Under the pieces are notes generated by a model. It worked only from the letters and a program-made list of their open reading frames with translations. It did not search any database and was not told the origin of the DNA. This document shows positions 43,978 through 46,991 of a stretch of 46,991 nucleotides of DNA, in pieces. The stretch spans positions 1-46,991 of the forward strand of contig CANJRC010000019.1 of assembly GCA_947476535.1 (NCBI GenBank), given 5' to 3'. Position numbers and translations under genes: made by a program. The stretch comes from Betaproteobacteria bacterium (GTDB lineage Bacteria; Pseudomonadota; Gammaproteobacteria; Burkholderiales; SG8-39). The first letter of the stretch is position 1; every line of letters starts with the position of its first letter.

Positions 43978-43993
43978 TCCCGCGCGGCGGGAC
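43977..43993. terminator. Hairpin overlapping the phaR stop
   Basis: GTCCCGC (43977-43983) and GCGGGAC (43987-43993) form a perfect 7-bp stem with a 3-nt loop just after the phaR stop and before the rimO ribosome binding site. There is no T run, so it may attenuate or protect RNA. Confidence 0.4.
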
Positions 43994-44007
43994 TGGCGGA
44001 GTCATTC

Positions 44008-45492
44008 ATGAAAGAAAATCCTGTAGTCAAGCGCGCGGTGACCGGCGCTTCGCCAACTGTTCCCAACAAGGTCGGTTTCGTCTCGCTGGGCTGCCCGAAG
44101 GCCCTGGTGGATTCAGAGCGGATCCTGACCCAATTGCGCACCGAGGGCTACGCGGTATCGCCCACCTATGCAGGGGCCGACCTGGTCATCGTCAACACCT
44201 GCGGATTCATCGACGCGGCCGTAGAGGAGTCGCTGGATGCCATTGGTGAAGCGCTGAACGAGAACGGTCGCGTCATCGTCACCGGGTGCCTGGGTGCCAA
44301 GGGCGACGTGGTCCGCAAGGCTCATCCGCGCGTATTGGCGGTCACCGGACCGCATGCCCTCGACGAAGTCATGGGCGCGGTACATAAGCACCTCCCGCGG
44401 GACGAAGCGCACGACCCCTACACCGATCTCATTCCGGCCTCGTCCTCGGTCGGGGTCAAACTCACGCCGCGCCATTATGCGTACCTGAAGATCTCCGAGG
44501 GCTGCAACCATCGTTGCACGTTTTGCATCATTCCCTCGATGCGCGGCGACCTGGTGTCGCGCCCGGTGGGTGAGGTCATGCAGGAGGCAGAAAATCTCGT
44601 CAGGGCGGGCGTGCGCGAACTGCTGGTGATTTCCCAGGACACCAGCGCCTATGGCGTGGATGTGCGGTACCGCACCGGGTTCTGGGGCGGCAAGCCGCTG
44701 CGCACGCGCATGAACGAACTGGCAGGTGCGTTGGGAAGTCTTGGCGCCTGGGTGCGTTTGCATTATGTTTATCCATATCCGCACGTGGATGACGTGATTC
44801 CGTTGATGGCCGAAGGCAAGGTGCTGCCGTACCTCGATGTGCCGTTCCAGCATGCGAGCCGTCGCATCCTCAAGCTGATGAAGCGGCCGGCCGCAGCCGA
44901 AGTGAACCTGGAGCGCATCCGGGCGTGGCGCAAGATCTGCCCGGAGCTGACCATCCGCAGCACCTTCATTGCCGGCTTTCCCGGCGAGACGGAGGCCGAA
45001 TTCCAGGAGTTGCTGGACTTCCTGGCCGAGGCGCAGCTCGATCGCGTAGGCTGCTTTGCCTATTCGCCGGTGGAGGGCGCGAGCGCCAACCAATTGCCCG
45101 GAGCGCTGCCGGACGAAGTGCGCGAGGAGCGCCGCGGCAGGCTCATGCAATTGCAGGAATCGATCAGCGCAGCCAGGCTGGAGGCCAAGATTGGCCATAT
45201 TTTGACAGTATTGATTGACCAGTCAGAGCCCGGCCACGCCATCGCCCGGTCGGCTGCGGATGCGCCGGAAATCGACGGTGTCGTGCACATCGACAAGGCA
45301 CGCGGGTTGAAGGTTGGTGATTTCGTCGAAGTCGAAATCGTCGGGTCGGATGCGCATGATCTGCATGCACGACCGTTGGGCAAGGAGGCCAAGCGCCGGC
45401 GAGCCAGTGCAAATGGAGCACAAGCTGCCAAGACAATGGCAAAAGCGCTAGTCGACGGGAAGCCCGGCAGGGCAAAGCCGCGCACGGCGTGA
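44008..45492 (+). CDS. rimO: Ribosomal protein S12 methylthiotransferase
   Basis: A 494-residue radical SAM enzyme. The UPF0004 cluster is formed by Cys29 (SLGCPK), Cys65 (NTCGF) and Cys94 (GCLGAK); the radical SAM cluster by Cys166, Cys170 and Cys173 (CNHRCTFC). A C-terminal TRAM-like domain and a basic tail rich in Ala and Lys follow. It adds a methylthio group to an Asp of ribosomal protein S12. GGAG precedes the ATG. Adjacency to phaR is common in betaproteobacteria. Confidence 0.96.
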   Translation: MKENPVVKRAVTGASPTVPNKVGFVSLGCPKALVDSERILTQLRTEGYAVSPTYAGADLVIVNTCGFIDAAVEESLDAIGEALNENGRVIVTGCLGAKGDVVRKAHPRVLAVTGPHALDEVMGAVHKHLPRDEAHDPYTDLIPASSSVGVKLTPRHYAYLKISEGCNHRCTFCIIPSMRGDLVSRPVGEVMQEAENLVRAGVRELLVISQDTSAYGVDVRYRTGFWGGKPLRTRMNELAGALGSLGAWVRLHYVYPYPHVDDVIPLMAEGKVLPYLDVPFQHASRRILKLMKRPAAAEVNLERIRAWRKICPELTIRSTFIAGFPGETEAEFQELLDFLAEAQLDRVGCFAYSPVEGASANQLPGALPDEVREERRGRLMQLQESISAARLEAKIGHILTVLIDQSEPGHAIARSAADAPEIDGVVHIDKARGLKVGDFVEVEIVGSDAHDLHARPLGKEAKRRRASANGAQAAKTMAKALVDGKPGRAKPRTA

Positions 45493-45535
45493 CGCATCAA
45501 GAAGAATTTACGGAACCCCTGCAAGGAGAACGGAA

Positions 45536-46720
45536 ATGGCAATTCGCGAAGTAGTGGTGGTGGGTGCAGCACGCACGGCAATCGGTGATTACGGCGGTTC
45601 GCTCAAGGATGTGCCGGCAACGGCGCTGGGCGCGGCAGCCATTCGCGAGGCCGTGGCACGCGCCAAGGTGGATCCGGCCTCCATCGGGCACGTGGTCATG
45701 GGTAACATCATCCAGGGTGAGGCGCGTGACATTTACCTTTCACGCGTTGCGGCACTGGATGCCGGCCTGTCGGTGGGCACGCCGTGCCTGACCCTGAACC
45801 GCCTGTGCGGCTCGGGCCTGCAGGCCATCATTTCCGCGGCACAGCATATCCAGCTCGGCGACATCGATTGCGCAGTCGGAGGCGGTGCGGAGAGCATGAG
45901 CCGCGGTGCCTACATCATGCCGTCGGCGCGCTGGGGGCAGCGTATGGGCGATGCGGCGGTCATCGACATGATGACGGCTACATTGAACGACCCCTTCGGC
46001 CATGGCCACATGGGTGTCACTGCGGAAAACATCGCCGCCAAGTACGGCATTACGCGCGAGCAGCAGGATGCATTTGCGCTCGAGAGCCACAAGAAGGCTG
46101 CGGCTGCCATTGCGAATGGCCACTTCACCAGCCAGATCGTTCCCTATGAACTCAAGACGCGCAAGGGCGTGGTGCAATTCGCCTCTGACGAGCATGTTCG
46201 CCCCGAGGCCAAGATCGAGGACATGACCAAGCTCAAGCCGGCGTTCAAGAAGGATGGCACGGTAACGGCGGGCAACGCATCGGGTATCAACGATGCGGGT
46301 GCCGCAGTGGTGATCATGGAAGCGGGGGCGGCGGCGAAGCAGGGTCTGAAGCCGATGGCGCGCCTGGTGGCCTATGCCCATGCGGGCGTCGAGCCGCAGG
46401 TCATGGGCCTGGGTCCGATTCCCGCCTCGAAGCGCGTGTTCGAAAAGGCCGGCCTCAAGCCCTCGGACATGGACATCATCGAGTCCAACGAGGCCTTTGC
46501 CGTGCAGGCCTTGGCAGTCACGCGCGATCTGGGTCTGGATCCGACCAAGGTGAATCCTAACGGCGGTGCGGTGGCGCTGGGACACCCGGTGGGCGCGTCG
46601 GGTTGCATCATCACCATCAAGGCGCTGTACGAACTGCAGCGCACGCAAAAGCGCTATGCGCTGGTGACGATGTGCATCGGCGGCGGGCAGGGCATCGCGG
46701 CGATCTTCGAGCGAGTCTAG
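45536..46720 (+). CDS. bktB: Beta-ketothiolase, BktB type
   Basis: A 394-residue thiolase with Cys91 (LNRLCGSGL), a His in [11 protein letters not shown] and Cys380 (TMCIGGGQG). It has the segments [19 protein letters not shown] and [20 protein letters not shown] close to known BktB proteins, which form C5-C6 3-ketoacyl-CoA (e.g. 3-ketovaleryl-CoA) as well as acetoacetyl-CoA. This would widen the range of PHA monomers, an inference. AAGGAG precedes the ATG. It follows rimO by 43 nt, with a strong terminator after its stop. Confidence 0.92.
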   Translation: MAIREVVVVGAARTAIGDYGGSLKDVPATALGAAAIREAVARAKVDPASIGHVVMGNIIQGEARDIYLSRVAALDAGLSVGTPCLTLNRLCGSGLQAIISAAQHIQLGDIDCAVGGGAESMSRGAYIMPSARWGQRMGDAAVIDMMTATLNDPFGHGHMGVTAENIAAKYGITREQQDAFALESHKKAAAAIANGHFTSQIVPYELKTRKGVVQFASDEHVRPEAKIEDMTKLKPAFKKDGTVTAGNASGINDAGAAVVIMEAGAAAKQGLKPMARLVAYAHAGVEPQVMGLGPIPASKRVFEKAGLKPSDMDIIESNEAFAVQALAVTRDLGLDPTKVNPNGGAVALGHPVGASGCIITIKALYELQRTQKRYALVTMCIGGGQGIAAIFERV

Positions 46721-46770
46721 GCCGAGGTTCCGGAAAGGTTCTTTCCCGTTCCCGGTGGCATAGGGGCGTA

Positions 46771-46803
46771 AAAAAGCCCGGGTCGCATGGCCCGGGCTTT
46801 TTT
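46771..46803. terminator. Intrinsic terminator after the BktB-type thiolase gene
   Basis: The stem AAAAAGCCCGGG / CCCGGGCTTTTTT with an 8-nt loop (TCGCATGG) has A and T tracts on both sides, so it can terminate in both directions. It lies 50 nt after the thiolase stop. Confidence 0.92.
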
Positions 46804-46945
46804 CTGCGCGCCTGCAAGGAGCGGGCCGCGCGGTCCTTCTAGCCCGAAGTTCCAGCGTTTTCTAGCGTGGTTAATGCTTAAAAGTGCATGGTGGTCAATG
46901 GTTTAGTGTTGCAAGCACGATGCAATATGTAGCCATGTAAATGAC

Positions 46946-46981
46946 TTGATTTATACATGAATATGGGTATTATGTACCCAT
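46946..46981 (+). promoter_or_regulatory. Promoter with operator-like palindrome at the right edge
   Basis: TTGATT (46946-46951), a 16-bp spacer and TATTAT (46968-46973) form a plausible promoter in an AT-rich stretch. ATGGGTA (46963-46969) and TACCCAT (46975-46981) are perfect inverted arms around TTATG, overlapping the -10 and the start codon below. Such a site fits an autoregulated small gene. Confidence 0.55.
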
Positions 46982-46991
46982 GCACATCGAC
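46980..46991 (+). CDS. Start of a gene cut by the window edge
   Basis: Only ATG and codons for Met-His-Ile-Asp are visible. Its start lies seven bases after the -10 above, so the mRNA may be leaderless. The palindrome over the promoter would fit an antitoxin or HTH gene; four residues cannot confirm this. Sequence beyond the edge is needed to name it. Confidence 0.3.

Overview
The window looks like a chromosomal segment of a GC-rich betaproteobacterium, probably Burkholderiales or a close relative. The evidence is the ihfA-merR-tRNA-Pro order at the left end, the phaC-phaA-(phaB)-phaR-rimO order at the right end, a BktB-type thiolase, and several branched-chain-type ABC systems with acyl-CoA enzymes. 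Taxonomy is inferred from gene content only.

Layout. 1-860: the 3' end of ihfA, an overlapping MerR-type regulator, tRNA-Pro(GGG) with a terminator, and a decayed coding remnant. 857-7670: DMT and MFS transporters, a secreted alpha/beta hydrolase, an old-yellow-enzyme reductase and an SDR. 7671-14937: a visibly less GC-rich island with an orphan solute-binding protein and a kaiC-kaiB-kaiB-hybrid histidine kinase operon, set in long noncoding spacers. 14938-27505: an accessory metabolic region with two D-aminoacylase-like amidohydrolases, a UGSC-family protein, an isocitrate/isopropylmalate dehydrogenase relative, an aldo/keto reductase, an alpha/beta hydrolase, a class III CoA-transferase, an LLM flavin enzyme, a bicupin and an NTF2-like protein. 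27506-37048: a tandem hairpin repeat, then a leftward block with a BVMO, two SDRs and a branched-chain-type ABC transporter that has two paralogous binding proteins and a fused LivM-LivG subunit. 37253-46720: acetoacetyl-CoA synthetase, a small unknown gene, and the polyhydroxyalkanoate locus (phaC, phaA, a broken phaB, phaR), then rimO and a BktB-like thiolase. The right edge cuts the start of a gene that sits under a palindromic operator-like sequence.

The most notable item is the UGSC gene (16906-18606). Its reading frame is continuous except for one in-frame TGA at 17221-17223, at the first position of the UGSC motif. A perfect 7-bp stem with a 5-nt AGTGT loop follows 11 nt later, so the loop starts 18 nt after the TGA, as in a bacterial SECIS. 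I read this as a selenocysteine codon and therefore as one 566-residue selenoprotein, not two genes or a pseudogene. No selA, selB, selC or selD is in the window.

The second system is the four-gene kai operon. All junctions but one overlap by one to four bases. It has KaiC with both ATPase domains and a Ser-Ser pair at the phosphorylation-site position, two different KaiB proteins, and a PAS-PAS histidine kinase with a receiver domain. There is no kaiA. This suggests a KaiC-based signalling device, not a proven clock.

How the genes work together: the transporters, BVMO, SDRs, CoA-transferase, LLM enzyme and CoA ligase suggest uptake and oxidative breakdown of an unidentified carbonyl-containing or cyclic compound. 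The resulting acyl-CoA and acetoacetyl-CoA could feed the thiolases and PHA synthesis. The substrate cannot be read from the sequence.
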